The notes beneath the pieces are model-generated. The model saw only the letters and a program-made list of their open reading frames with translations. It ran no database searches and was not told the origin of the DNA. The position numbers and the translations under genes are program-made. Positions 15,869 through 23,819 of a stretch of 53,267 nucleotides of DNA are shown here, in pieces. The stretch spans positions 1 to 53,267 of the forward strand of contig CAIMUF010000062.1 of assembly GCA_903844635.1 (NCBI GenBank). Reading direction: 5' to 3'. Numbering within the stretch: the first letter of the stretch is position 1; the number at the start of each line of letters is the position of its first letter. The DNA comes from an uncultured Sulfuricurvum sp. Its GTDB lineage: Bacteria; Campylobacterota; Campylobacteria; Campylobacterales; Sulfurimonadaceae.

Positions 15869-17701
15869 TTAGTCTACGATTGCGAGAACTTGACCCGCTT
15901 CAACTTTATCATTTACTTGTACCATAACTGCACTCAAGATACCTGAACGCGGTGCTAAAACATCGATTTCCATTTTCATTGCTTCGAGAATCATAATCTT
16001 GTCACCAGCGTTGATTGGAGCACCTACTTGTGCCAAAAGCTTAAACACAGAACCTGGAAGCTCTGAACGAATTGCGTTTTCATTCGCAACAGGCGCTGCA
16101 ACTACTGGTGCTGCTACTGCTGCAACCGCTACTGGAGCTGCTACTGCTACTGATTGAACGTTTGCATTGCCATCTACGATTTGTACGTTGTATTGTTGTC
16201 CGTCTACGATTACCGTGTAAGTACCATTTGCCATTGTGAAATTCTCCTGTTTTAGTGTTGATTGAATTGATTGAGTTACATCAGCCGTTTTTGGGCTGTT
16301 TTTTCGAACGTTTACGGTTGCTTCCCCTTTGAGGAATGCAATCCCTTTAACATCACATGAAGCAGCAATAAAAATATTTTCATCACTGGCTTCAAGACCT
16401 TCGTTTGTTAACTGGGTAGTCCAATAGGCAATTGATTTTTTTTCATCACGATCCGCGATGTCAATTGCATTATCTGTAGTTGGCTCAAGCTTGAGCTGTT
16501 CGGCCGCTATGCGAACAATCTCTGCATCAGGAGCCGTTGGTGTTTTACCAAAATAACCTAATACCATCTTACCATAACCTGGAGCTATTTTTTTCCATGG
16601 TCCCATAAGAGCATTGTTAAGTGCTTGCTGAAAATAAAACTGAGACACGGGGGTAACCGATGTACCGTATCCCCCTTTTTCAACCACTTCACGCATTGCA
16701 CGAATGACTTCAGGATAACGGTCCAACATATTATTATCACGCATCATCTGAGTATTCGCCGTCAATGCACCGCCTGGCATTGGAGAAAATGGAATTAAAG
16801 GTGAAACTTGCGTTGCTTCTGGCGGAATGAAATAGTCTTTCAAGCAATCACCCAATACATCTTCGTACTGTAAGATTTTTTCAAGCTCTAAGCCACCCAA
16901 ATCAAAATTCTTACCCTTGACTGCATGCAACATCGTCAATATATCCGGTTGAGATGTACCACCGCTCACAGGAGAAGCTGCCATATCAATACCATCAATG
17001 CCTGCATCAAGCGCTGCCATATAACACGCAACACTCACACCCGCAGTTTCATGCGTATGAAGACGTAAATGTGTCCCCTCTGGAACAAGCTTACGTGCCA
17101 TTTGAATCGTCTCATAGACTTTTTGAGGACTTGATGTTCCACTTGCATCTTTGAAACAAATTGAACTGTAAGGGATTCCAGAGTCCAAAATATCTCGAAG
17201 AGTTTTTTCATAAAATGCAACGTCATGCGCACCCTCACAACCTGGAGGAAGGTCCATCATTGTCACAACGACTTCGTGCTTTAGACCATGATGAACAATA
17301 CGCTCACCAGAATATTTCAAATTTTCAACATCATTAAGAGCATCAAAATTTCGAATTGTTGTCGTACCGTGCTTTTTAAACATCTTAGCGTGCAAATCAA
17401 CCATCTCACGGCTACCCGTATCAAGCATAACGGTATTAACACCGCGAGCAAGAGTTTGAAGATTGGCATCCGGACCTACGATAGCACGGAACTGATCCAT
17501 CATATCAAATGCATTTTCATTTAAATAGAAAAAAAGACTTTGAAAGCGCGCTCCGCCTCCAAATTCGAAATGGGTAATCCCTGCATGAGCAGCTGCTTCT
17601 ACCGCAGGGAAAAAATCATTCATCAGTACGCGTCCGCCAAATACGGATTGAAATCCGTCACGGAATGTTGTATCCATTATGTCGATATATTTTTTTGCCA
17701 T
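15869..17701 (-). CDS. pycB: Biotin-dependent carboxyltransferase subunit (PycB / OadA type)
   Basis: A 610-residue protein. The N-terminal HMGL-like carboxyltransferase domain (about 5-270) contains DTTFRDGFQS and CFKDASG with the metal-bound carbamylated Lys. A conserved carboxylase domain follows, then an Ala/Val/Pro-rich hinge (about 515-545) and a C-terminal biotinyl domain with EAMKMEI, biotin on about Lys576. It is either the B subunit of two-subunit pyruvate carboxylase (making oxaloacetate) or the alpha subunit of a Na+-pumping oxaloacetate decarboxylase. Neither pycA nor oadB is in view. An OadG-tail-like gene is immediately upstream in the same direction. AGGG precedes the ATG. Confidence 0.85.
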   Translation of the reverse strand: MAKKYIDIMDTTFRDGFQSVFGGRVLMNDFFPAVEAAAHAGITHFEFGGGARFQSLFFYLNENAFDMMDQFRAIVGPDANLQTLARGVNTVMLDTGSREMVDLHAKMFKKHGTTTIRNFDALNDVENLKYSGERIVHHGLKHEVVVTMMDLPPGCEGAHDVAFYEKTLRDILDSGIPYSSICFKDASGTSSPQKVYETIQMARKLVPEGTHLRLHTHETAGVSVACYMAALDAGIDGIDMAASPVSGGTSQPDILTMLHAVKGKNFDLGGLELEKILQYEDVLGDCLKDYFIPPEATQVSPLIPFSPMPGGALTANTQMMRDNNMLDRYPEVIRAMREVVEKGGYGTSVTPVSQFYFQQALNNALMGPWKKIAPGYGKMVLGYFGKTPTAPDAEIVRIAAEQLKLEPTTDNAIDIADRDEKKSIAYWTTQLTNEGLEASDENIFIAASCDVKGIAFLKGEATVNVRKNSPKTADVTQSIQSTLKQENFTMANGTYTVIVDGQQYNVQIVDGNANVQSVAVAAPVAVAAVAAPVVAAPVANENAIRSELPGSVFKLLAQVGAPINAGDKIMILEAMKMEIDVLAPRSGILSAVMVQVNDKVEAGQVLAIVD

Positions 17702-17754
17702 AATCCCTACTTTTAGTTTTATTTATACACTAACCGCTATGGTTACTAAAGTCA

Positions 17755-17793
17755 GCCTTTTTCGAGGCAGAAATCTTCTTATTTAGAAGATTT
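17755..17793 (-). terminator. Two stem-loops between the His-rich gene and pycB
   Basis: On the minus-strand transcript an eight-base stem AAATCTTC / GAAGATTT (forward 17771-17778 and 17786-17793) spans the stop codon of the His-rich gene. It is followed by GCCT-CGAAAA-AGGC (forward 17755-17768). There is no good T tract, so it may attenuate or stabilise the message instead of ending it. Confidence 0.45.
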
Positions 17794-18075
17794 ATTATGA
17801 TGATGGATTGCTGCAACGAGGGAAGCAAGCCCAGCTAAACCATTATTTTGACCTGAATTTTCAAGTTCATGATGATGAAGTGCTACAGCGATAGCCGCAA
17901 CTCTCGCCCTAACATCATCGTTCTCTAAAGAATGATGATGCAGTGCAGCAGCAATGGCAGCCACTCTGGCACCTTCATGAGTAGGAAACGACTCATTCGT
18001 ACATGCTTGTAACTCTAAGAGGTTTTTAGGCTGCGACTTCGTAAAAAATTTCATTACTCTATCTAGTAATTCCAC
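17779..18075 (-). CDS. Small soluble protein with three OadG-tail-like HHH repeats
   Basis: A protein of 98 residues from GTG 18075 (108 if a TTG at 18105 were used). The GTG is preferred because AGAGGA lies nine bases upstream, while the TTG has no ribosome-binding site. Three copies of a V-A-A-I-x-x-A-L-H-H-H-like motif are present, with His triplets 21 and 24 residues apart. This resembles the cytoplasmic, zinc-binding C-terminal tail of the oxaloacetate decarboxylase gamma subunit, but there is no membrane helix. The first two copies are also similar at DNA level, which indicates internal duplication. Given its place just before pycB, it may be an assembly or metal-binding partner of that enzyme; this is inference. 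Confidence 0.7.
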   Translation of the reverse strand: MELLDRVMKFFTKSQPKNLLELQACTNESFPTHEGARVAAIAAALHHHSLENDDVRARVAAIAVALHHHELENSGQNNGLAGLASLVAAIHHHNKSSK

Positions 18076-18190
18076 GTCTATGATTCCTCTACTGATATTT
18101 GACAACGCAACACGTTAGTGTGATTTTAGTATAAAGTTCATTAAAATTAATTTACTGAACCGTTTCAATATAGCTCAAAGATAATTTTGT

Positions 18191-18196
18191 TACAAT
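18191..18196 (+). promoter_or_regulatory. -10 box upstream of ppa
   Basis: TACAAT, 35 bases before the ppa ATG, within TTTTGTTACAATCC. AAGAGG follows eight bases before the start codon. There is no clear -35. Confidence 0.45.
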
Positions 18197-18230
18197 CCGC
18201 ACCAATAAATAATGATAAAGAGGTACGCAA

Positions 18231-18752
18231 ATGGATCTTAGTAAAATCGGATATGGCGAAAACCCGGATAAAGTTAAAGCAATTATTGAAATTGCCTGCG
18301 GATCAAACATAAAATATGAAGTTGAAAAAGAAAGCGGTGCATTAGTCCTTGACCGTGTTATGCACTCAGCAATGTACTATCCGGCAAATTATGGTTTTGT
18401 GAATAAAACACTTTCACAAGACGGTGATCCGGCTGACATCTTGATCCTTACTGAATATCCAATGGTTGAAGGGTGTGTTACAAACTGTCGTTTAGTCGGT
18501 GTTTTAATCATGGAAGACGAAAGCGGTATTGATGAAAAACTGCTTGCGGTTCCAACTTCAAAAATTGATCCAACCTTTGATGCGATTCAAGATCTTGGAG
18601 ATATTCCAAAACATACATTGGCAAAAATCAAAAACTTCTTTGAAACCTATAAAATGCTAGAACCGAATAAATGGGTAAAAGTAAAAGGATTTGAAGACAA
18701 AGCATCCGCAACTAAAATCCTAGAAGATGCAATTGCTGCATACAAAGAATAA
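18231..18752 (+). CDS. ppa: Inorganic pyrophosphatase
   Basis: A 173-residue soluble family I pyrophosphatase that hydrolyses PPi and pulls biosynthetic reactions forward. The active-site signature is seen as DGDPADILIL, with further metal-binding acidic residues and the conserved Lys and Tyr in MYYPANYGF. The length is typical of bacterial hexameric enzymes. It has its own promoter, and a small membrane-protein gene follows nine bases later. Confidence 0.96.
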   Translation: MDLSKIGYGENPDKVKAIIEIACGSNIKYEVEKESGALVLDRVMHSAMYYPANYGFVNKTLSQDGDPADILILTEYPMVEGCVTNCRLVGVLIMEDESGIDEKLLAVPTSKIDPTFDAIQDLGDIPKHTLAKIKNFFETYKMLEPNKWVKVKGFEDKASATKILEDAIAAYKE

Positions 18753-18760
18753 GTTTACCA

Positions 18761-19051
18761 ATGATTGATTTTTCTTCGCCCGAATTTTTCTCTTATGCTA
18801 TTTTTGGTGTAATCCTAAATTTCATTTTTTCAATGGCATTTGGGGTGTATCTGAGTAATAACATCGGGATTGAAGAAATGCTTCTCTCAAAAGGTGAAAA
18901 AGAGCATCAGTGGTGGCTATCACTCTCTCTTGTAATACCTTTTGCAAAGATGATAATTACTCTCTATCGTGTTGCTATCTTACAATTTTACTTTCTTGAC
19001 CAAGGAAAGTCTCACAAAGAGTTCTGGGTTTACCTCACAACTGACGATTAA
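18761..19051 (+). CDS. Small membrane protein of unknown function
   Basis: A 96-residue protein with two hydrophobic segments, about 9-30 (YAIFGVILNFIFSMAFGVYL) and 48-72, separated by a charged loop KGEKEHQWW. I do not recognise the family. The short distance to ppa suggests read-through from that promoter. The end is acidic (LTTDD). Confidence 0.7.
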   Translation: MIDFSSPEFFSYAIFGVILNFIFSMAFGVYLSNNIGIEEMLLSKGEKEHQWWLSLSLVIPFAKMIITLYRVAILQFYFLDQGKSHKEFWVYLTTDD

Positions 19052-19311
19052 TCAACCTCCAAATTTCTTTTTTCAGCTTAAATATAGCTTAATACAAAAT
19101 GTTGACTTAAGTTAAGCGAAAATAAATAACATTTTATAATATATTTTACCTATAATTTAAAGTTATCTTAATATTAACTTTCCCTATACATAGGAACCAA
19201 TCACCTATTTTCATTACTTTTTCTTAACTAAATCATTTAGAAGTTCAACAACAGCAGTGTAAGCTTATGAATACCTTAAAATTTCACTACCGAAATAAGG
19301 AGGTATAAAAA
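19052..19311. other. 260-base AT-rich leader region
   Basis: No gene is seen. It contains repeated CTTAA-type words, including CTTAAGTTAAG near 19110, and TATAAT at 19151-19156. A perfect ribosome-binding site AAGGAGG lies at 19297-19303, eight bases before the ATG at 19312. It probably holds the promoter and a long 5' leader of the next gene. No riboswitch fold was recognised. Confidence 0.5.
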
Positions 19312-19851
19312 ATGAAAATTCTTTCATTCCTAGTTCTCTTTGTATGCGCATCATTAGCCGATAATACAATTCACCAAATGAGTCCAAAGCAACTACATGT
19401 TTTACAAACTGTTCGAGATGTCGCCAAAACTATCCCCGACAAGCATGGTCAAACTTATGAAAATACCGTAAGTGCTATTTGTATTACTGAAAGCAGTGCA
19501 GGTAAAAATACGATAGGTGATTTTCACAATAAAAAATCATTTACCAAAGCCTCCCTTGGGCCAATGCAAGTTCGTGTATCAACGGCTAGGCACGTTTCAC
19601 AAAATTTTAAAGCACTTAGCTGGCTTAATAAACTTAATGATATTCAACTTGCAGCACGACTCTTGGGTGATACGCGTTTATCTGCAAAAGTTGCAACCTA
19701 TTACGTAGTATTACTTCACAACAGCCGTGGAAACTCTTTTAATGCTGTCAGCGGCTACAATGGAGGAATGGTCAATCATAAATACTATGATAAAATCATG
19801 AAAAATAAAGCAGTTATAGCTCAGCTCGTCTCTTCTGGAAAACTCTCTTAA
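19312..19851 (+). CDS. Lytic-transglycosylase-like exported protein
   Basis: A 179-residue protein with a signal peptide (MKILSFLVLFVCASLA, cleavage near 16) and a lysozyme-like SLT fold. Glu60 in ICITESSAG would be the catalytic acid, followed by S-L-G-P-M-Q-V and V-S-G-Y-N-G-G, both hallmarks of the family. It would cut the glycan strands of peptidoglycan in the periplasm, possibly to make room for flagella or secretion systems. Its consensus ribosome-binding site, AAGGAGG, is the strongest in this part of the window, suggesting high expression. Confidence 0.75.
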   Translation: MKILSFLVLFVCASLADNTIHQMSPKQLHVLQTVRDVAKTIPDKHGQTYENTVSAICITESSAGKNTIGDFHNKKSFTKASLGPMQVRVSTARHVSQNFKALSWLNKLNDIQLAARLLGDTRLSAKVATYYVVLLHNSRGNSFNAVSGYNGGMVNHKYYDKIMKNKAVIAQLVSSGKLS

Positions 19852-19859
19852 AAATTCGC

Positions 19860-19865
19860 TATAAT
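19860..19865 (+). promoter_or_regulatory. -10 box upstream of the 68-residue protein gene
   Basis: TATAAT right after the stop of the lytic-transglycosylase-like gene, followed by GGGAG (19881-19885) and ATG at 19893. It would drive the next four or five genes as one unit. Confidence 0.45.
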
Positions 19866-19892
19866 ATTCCCATATTTGATGGGAGTCTATGA

Positions 19893-20099
19893 ATGGATGA
19901 TGATAAACTTAAACTAATTCTTGCGGGACTTGGCGGATTGGTTTTTAGTCTGATTTTCATATTGTTGGCTTTTGTTCTTCCCCTTAAAGATAACAGTGTC
20001 AATACAGAATTGCAAGCGAAACGTACTCTTGAAAAGATTTCAAAAGGGATTAAAGAAGGTCAGCTTCGACCTCCTCCAAAAGATCAAAGCAATCACTAA
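19893..20099 (+). CDS. Small single-pass membrane protein
   Basis: A 68-residue protein with one membrane helix at about 9-31 (LILAGLGGLVFSLIFILLAF) and a hydrophilic basic tail ending in PPPKDQSNH. The family is not recognised. The stop codon overlaps the start of the histidine kinase gene as TAATG, so the two are translationally coupled, and it may be an accessory part of that sensor. Confidence 0.65.
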   Translation: MDDDKLKLILAGLGGLVFSLIFILLAFVLPLKDNSVNTELQAKRTLEKISKGIKEGQLRPPPKDQSNH

Positions 20100-21700
20100 T
20101 GAATGAGTCTATCGATAAAAAGCTTTTATATCGTACAAAGAATCTGCGTGTTTTATATGTGGAAGACTCGACCGTTATGCGGCATGCTACTAGCAAAATG
20201 CTCAAAGATTATTTTTATTCTGTTGATACTGCGATTGATGGAATAGACGGATATAAACTGTATCTCGATTACCATGATAAATATGATTTATTTTATGACA
20301 TACTTATCACTGATTTGGAAATGCCAAATATGGATGGTCGTGAACTTACACGACGGGTTCTAGATATAAATCCTCTCCAAGAAATTATTATTACCTCTTC
20401 GCATAAAGACTCATCCGATCTTATTGATCTCATTAATCTTGGAATAACAAATTTTTTAACTAAACCTATCCAGACTGGCCTTTTGCAAGAAATAATTGCT
20501 GATATTGCCAATCATCTTTATCTCGAAAAATTAAAAAAAGAGGAACACAGTGATTTAACCCAACACAATGAACTCTTAAAAAAACGCGAGAATGATCATT
20601 TGATACGGCTTCAAAGCAGTCTTAAAACACTGGAAGAGTTCAATGATGCCCTCAACGAAAGCGGCATTGTAAGCAAAACAGATACGCAAGGTATTATCAC
20701 CTATGTAAACGATTCTTTTTGTAAGGTTTCAGGATACGAACGCCATGAGCTTATCGGTCAAAAACACAGTATTATCAACAGCGGGGAGATGAGTTCTAGT
20801 TTCTTTACTAAATTATGGAATACCATTAATAGTGGTAAAAGTTATAAAGCTATTTTTAAAAACCGTTCAAAAAATGGATTATTTTATTATTCGGAATCCC
20901 TGATTAAGCCTATCATAAATACTGAAGGTGAAATTTTCGAATATATTGCTATTGAACACGATATTACACGTATGATGGAATCGATTGAAAACGCAAAAAA
21001 AGCTGAAAAAAATAAAGATGATTTTTTTCGAAATATTTCCCATGAAATGCGTACTCCTCTCAATGCTATTCTTGGACTTGCCTCTTTACTTATGCGACGA
21101 GCGAATAACGACGATACAAAACTCACAAGTGCTCTGAGTGTCATGGATGAAAGCGTTCATCATCTTCATCAAATGATTGAATCCATTCTTGATGTGCAAA
21201 ATATTCAAAATAATTCCTTTGTATTGAATGAAAAAGAGTTTGAAGTTCATGAATTACTCCATGGTTGTATTAAAATCTGTCAACTTAAAGGGGAAGAAAA
21301 AGGGATAAAATTTTTCTCTCAACTTGACTCGAATCTGCCCTTAAGCGGTTTTGGTGATCCCGTTAGGATAAAACAAGTTTTTAAAGAAATACTCGACAAT
21401 GCCTTTAAATTTACCCCCAAAGGGGGTCGAGTAGATTTACATGTCACCTTTGATCATGAAGAAAATATTCTATTGGCTCAAATAACGGATACCGGCATTG
21501 GCATCAACAAAGAGAGTCAAGGAAAAATATATGAACTCACTCAAATCGACAGTTCTCTTGCTCGTAAATATGAAGGTGCAGGATTAGGACTTACAATTGT
21601 CAATGCAATTGTCAAAAAAATGAAAGGAACACTCACCGTTCACTCTGACATAGGGCAAGGAACAACTTTTTTAATCGAATTACCCCTAAAGTACCTCTAG
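20099..21700 (+). CDS. REC-PAS-histidine kinase
   Basis: A 533-residue soluble kinase with an unusual order of domains. A receiver domain is first (about 14-140, Asp72 in ITDLEMPNMDG), then a coiled linker, a PAS domain (about 178-290), a HisKA domain with His315 in NISHEMRTPLNA, and an ATPase domain with N, G1 and G2 boxes (DNAFKFTPKGG, DTGIGI, GAGLGLTIV). It has no membrane segment. The N-terminal receiver suggests it is the output of another kinase. It lies with FliK-like and FlhB-tail genes, so a role in motility is possible. Confidence 0.93.
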   Translation: MNESIDKKLLYRTKNLRVLYVEDSTVMRHATSKMLKDYFYSVDTAIDGIDGYKLYLDYHDKYDLFYDILITDLEMPNMDGRELTRRVLDINPLQEIIITSSHKDSSDLIDLINLGITNFLTKPIQTGLLQEIIADIANHLYLEKLKKEEHSDLTQHNELLKKRENDHLIRLQSSLKTLEEFNDALNESGIVSKTDTQGIITYVNDSFCKVSGYERHELIGQKHSIINSGEMSSSFFTKLWNTINSGKSYKAIFKNRSKNGLFYYSESLIKPIINTEGEIFEYIAIEHDITRMMESIENAKKAEKNKDDFFRNISHEMRTPLNAILGLASLLMRRANNDDTKLTSALSVMDESVHHLHQMIESILDVQNIQNNSFVLNEKEFEVHELLHGCIKICQLKGEEKGIKFFSQLDSNLPLSGFGDPVRIKQVFKEILDNAFKFTPKGGRVDLHVTFDHEENILLAQITDTGIGINKESQGKIYELTQIDSSLARKYEGAGLGLTIVNAIVKKMKGTLTVHSDIGQGTTFLIELPLKYL

Positions 21701-21702
21701 CA

Positions 21703-22656
21703 ATGATCACTTCAACCACGCACTCCAAACTTTCTCTTTTGCTCCCTAGTCAAAACAAAGTACTCACTGAAATCATCAAACAAGCTTCTCCTGAGCAATT
21801 AAGTAATTTACAGGAAAAAAGCAATCTTAAATCCTTTTTAGGATCACTTTTTCATGATACTCTCACCAACACTCAATCCGATTCGATACTCCTCGATATG
21901 CTCAAAAACAATCCCTCATTTAAAAATATGGGGAATTTCACCGATAATCTCAAAACACTTCTAACGTTATTAAAAGAGGAGCCTTCCCTCTCACCAAGAC
22001 TTGTTAAGCTCGAAATTTTTGTAGAATCTATTCAGACCATAAATGCCCCTATTTTAAAAGAAAAAATCGTACATTCCGGTGTTTTTATGGAATCTAAAAT
22101 TGCTTCCTTGGCAGATGCGTCACTCCAAGAGGTAGAGCAGAGTATGGGACGCGATGTCAAATCCAATCTTTTAGCCCTTAAATCTGACTTAGAACAACTT
22201 GATTTACCTAACAATGAAGCACTCCAATCTCACATCGATCAACTTACCACGAACATCGACTATCATCAGCTTCTTTCTCATCTAAGTTCTTCCAATTCCC
22301 TTCATTTCCCCTTTAGCTGGGATCAGCTTCAAGAAGGTAGTGTTACTTTTAAAAAAGAAAAAGGAAAAAAGTTTTATTGTGAGATCAATCTAATGCTAAA
22401 AGAATACGGTGAAATTGACCTGATCATGGGCCTTTATGAGGAAAATCAACTTGAAATCCAAATACACACCGAAAAGACTTCCTTAAAAGCACTGATTCAA
22501 TCCCATCTTGAACTTTTAAGGACACTGCTCATCGAGGCAGGAATCACTTTGCGCATTATTCGTGTGCACGATACCAAAGACCGCCTTACCCCTTCGACAG
22601 CAGCTTATTCACCCGAAGCAACGGATAACCATTTTGGATTTGAGGCTCTTGTATGA
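21703..22656 (+). CDS. FliK-like flagellar hook-length control domain protein
   Basis: A 317-residue protein. The first 200 residues are helical and poorly conserved. The last 90 or so (from about GSVTFKKEKGKKFYCEINL to LIEAGITLRIIRV) look like the C-terminal FliK domain, which switches export specificity through contact with FlhB. It is two bases after the kinase gene and overlaps the FlhB-tail gene by four bases (ATGA), which strengthens the flagellar export assignment. It is probably not the main FliK, which is usually longer. Confidence 0.65.
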   Translation: MITSTTHSKLSLLLPSQNKVLTEIIKQASPEQLSNLQEKSNLKSFLGSLFHDTLTNTQSDSILLDMLKNNPSFKNMGNFTDNLKTLLTLLKEEPSLSPRLVKLEIFVESIQTINAPILKEKIVHSGVFMESKIASLADASLQEVEQSMGRDVKSNLLALKSDLEQLDLPNNEALQSHIDQLTTNIDYHQLLSHLSSSNSLHFPFSWDQLQEGSVTFKKEKGKKFYCEINLMLKEYGEIDLIMGLYEENQLEIQIHTEKTSLKALIQSHLELLRTLLIEAGITLRIIRVHDTKDRLTPSTAAYSPEATDNHFGFEALV

Positions 22657-22907
22657 AGAAAGCAGTTGCCCTTAGCTATGACAAAATCAACGATAGAGCG
22701 CCCAAAGTCATTGCAAAAGGCAAAGGAGATACAGCTGAAAATATCATAAAAATTGCTCAGCTGTATAATCTTCCCATCACCCAAGATGAGGATCTTGTAG
22801 AGTTACTCAGTAAAGTTGAAATCGATCATGAGATTCCCGACAAACTCTACGTAGCTGTTGCTGAAGTATTTAAGTTTCTCTATACGATTACCCATAAAGA
22901 GCCCTAA
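22653..22907 (+). CDS. FlhB C-terminal-domain-like protein (FlhX type)
   Basis: An 84-residue protein that matches only the cytoplasmic fragment of FlhB released by self-cleavage at N-P-T-H. It begins with AVALSYD, which in full FlhB comes directly after that motif, and continues with APKVIAKG and IPDKLYVAVAEVFKFLY. Such stand-alone copies (FlhX in Helicobacter, YlqH in Bacillus) can partly replace the FlhB fragment in the flagellar export switch. It overlaps the FliK-like gene, the expected interaction partner. Confidence 0.88.
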   Translation: MKKAVALSYDKINDRAPKVIAKGKGDTAENIIKIAQLYNLPITQDEDLVELLSKVEIDHEIPDKLYVAVAEVFKFLYTITHKEP

Positions 22908-22929
22908 AAAATTATGCTACACTTTCATC

Positions 22930-23370
22930 ATGAAAAAATATACCAATCCTTTTTGGGAAACCAAACAACTCAATGAACTTACGAATGAAGAATGGGAAGC
23001 ACTGTGTGATGGCTGTGGACTATGCTGTCTGCATAAACTCCAAGATGAAGATGTCGAAGACGCACCGGCTTTAATGACTCGTGTAGTTTGCCGATGTTAC
23101 GATCTCCAAGCTCTCGGGTGCAGTGATTATCCAAACCGACAAAAAATAGTCCCAGAATGTACAGCTCTTTCTATCAAAAGAGCCTCTGAATTTGAGTGGC
23201 TTCCGCAAACGTGTGCTTACCGTTTACGCCATCATAATCTTCCACTCCCGCAATGGCATCCTCTTATCACGGGAACACGGGAGAGTGTTCAACCGTATAG
23301 TGTTCGCGCGCTTAATCCTGTTCTCGAAACTGAAACGATTGATTTTGAAGACTATCTTATCCCGAATTGA
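22930..23370 (+). CDS. YcgN/UPF0260 family cysteine-cluster protein
   Basis: A 146-residue protein of the YcgN-like family (CxxCxxCC, possible metal- or cluster-binding). The motif CDGCGLCC is near residues 27-34, with further cysteines in VVCRCYD, GCSDYP, PECTAL and TCAYRL. The ATG at 22930 is chosen because the family begins about here; an earlier in-frame start at 22858 lies within the preceding gene. The function of the family is not established. Confidence 0.85.
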   Translation: MKKYTNPFWETKQLNELTNEEWEALCDGCGLCCLHKLQDEDVEDAPALMTRVVCRCYDLQALGCSDYPNRQKIVPECTALSIKRASEFEWLPQTCAYRLRHHNLPLPQWHPLITGTRESVQPYSVRALNPVLETETIDFEDYLIPN

Positions 23371-23432
23371 GCACTCTGGCTTAATTTCTAAAATGGAATA
23401 ATGACTTACTTCAAAATTTAGTGGGAGCTAAA

Positions 23433-23819
23433 ATGACCGTTTTATTGGTAGATGACAGCAAAATTGTACGCATACTTTTAAGAAATGTTTTAACAAAAGT
23501 CTTAGGGACAAAAACCGTTTTTTTAGAAGCAGAAAATGGTGAGATAGCACTTGAACATATGAAGACTAGATTCGTAGATCTCATGATGCTCGATTGGAAT
23601 ATGCCTATCATGAATGGGGAACAAGTTGTTGATGCCGTTCGTTCCAACCCTGCGTACATTAAAACAAGAATCATTATGGCAACGACTGAAGGTGGCAAAA
23701 ATGAAGTGCTTCGTATGATTAAAAAAGGGGTGAACGGCTATCTCGTTAAGCCGTTTCAAGAACCCAAGCAATCGAAGCGCTTCGAATGCGCTAATTGCTT
23801 ATTGTACGATACACTTTAA
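23433..23819 (+). CDS. CheY-like single-domain response regulator, possibly frameshifted at the end
   Basis: A 128-residue receiver with acidic pocket Asp7-Asp8, phosphoacceptor Asp54 in MMLDWNMPIMNG, Thr in MATTEGG and Lys106 in LVKPF. GGGAG lies six bases before the ATG at 23433. After KPFQEP the sequence becomes an odd Cys-rich tail (SKRFECANCLL) that overlaps the convergent gene by 21 bases. One extra C in the run near 23763-23765 would give KPFQEPQAIEALRMR and a stop at 23792-23794, a normal 120-residue CheY length. Either a sequencing error or a recent frameshift could explain this. Confidence 0.85.
   Translation: MTVLLVDDSKIVRILLRNVLTKVLGTKTVFLEAENGEIALEHMKTRFVDLMMLDWNMPIMNGEQVVDAVRSNPAYIKTRIIMATTEGGKNEVLRMIKKGVNGYLVKPFQEPKQSKRFECANCLLYDTL

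Noticed and set aside
19052-19311. Possible riboswitch or small RNA in the leader of the lytic-transglycosylase-like gene
   Set aside because: The stretch is AT-rich with only short repeats, and no known riboswitch core (for example GEMM, TPP or cobalamin boxes) was recognised.
19868-19884. TCCCAT-ATTTG-ATGGGA stem that would hide the ribosome-binding site of the gene at 19893
   Set aside because: The predicted -10 box at 19860-19865 puts the transcript start within the left arm, so the stem would only form in read-through transcripts. Six base pairs is also too little to build on.
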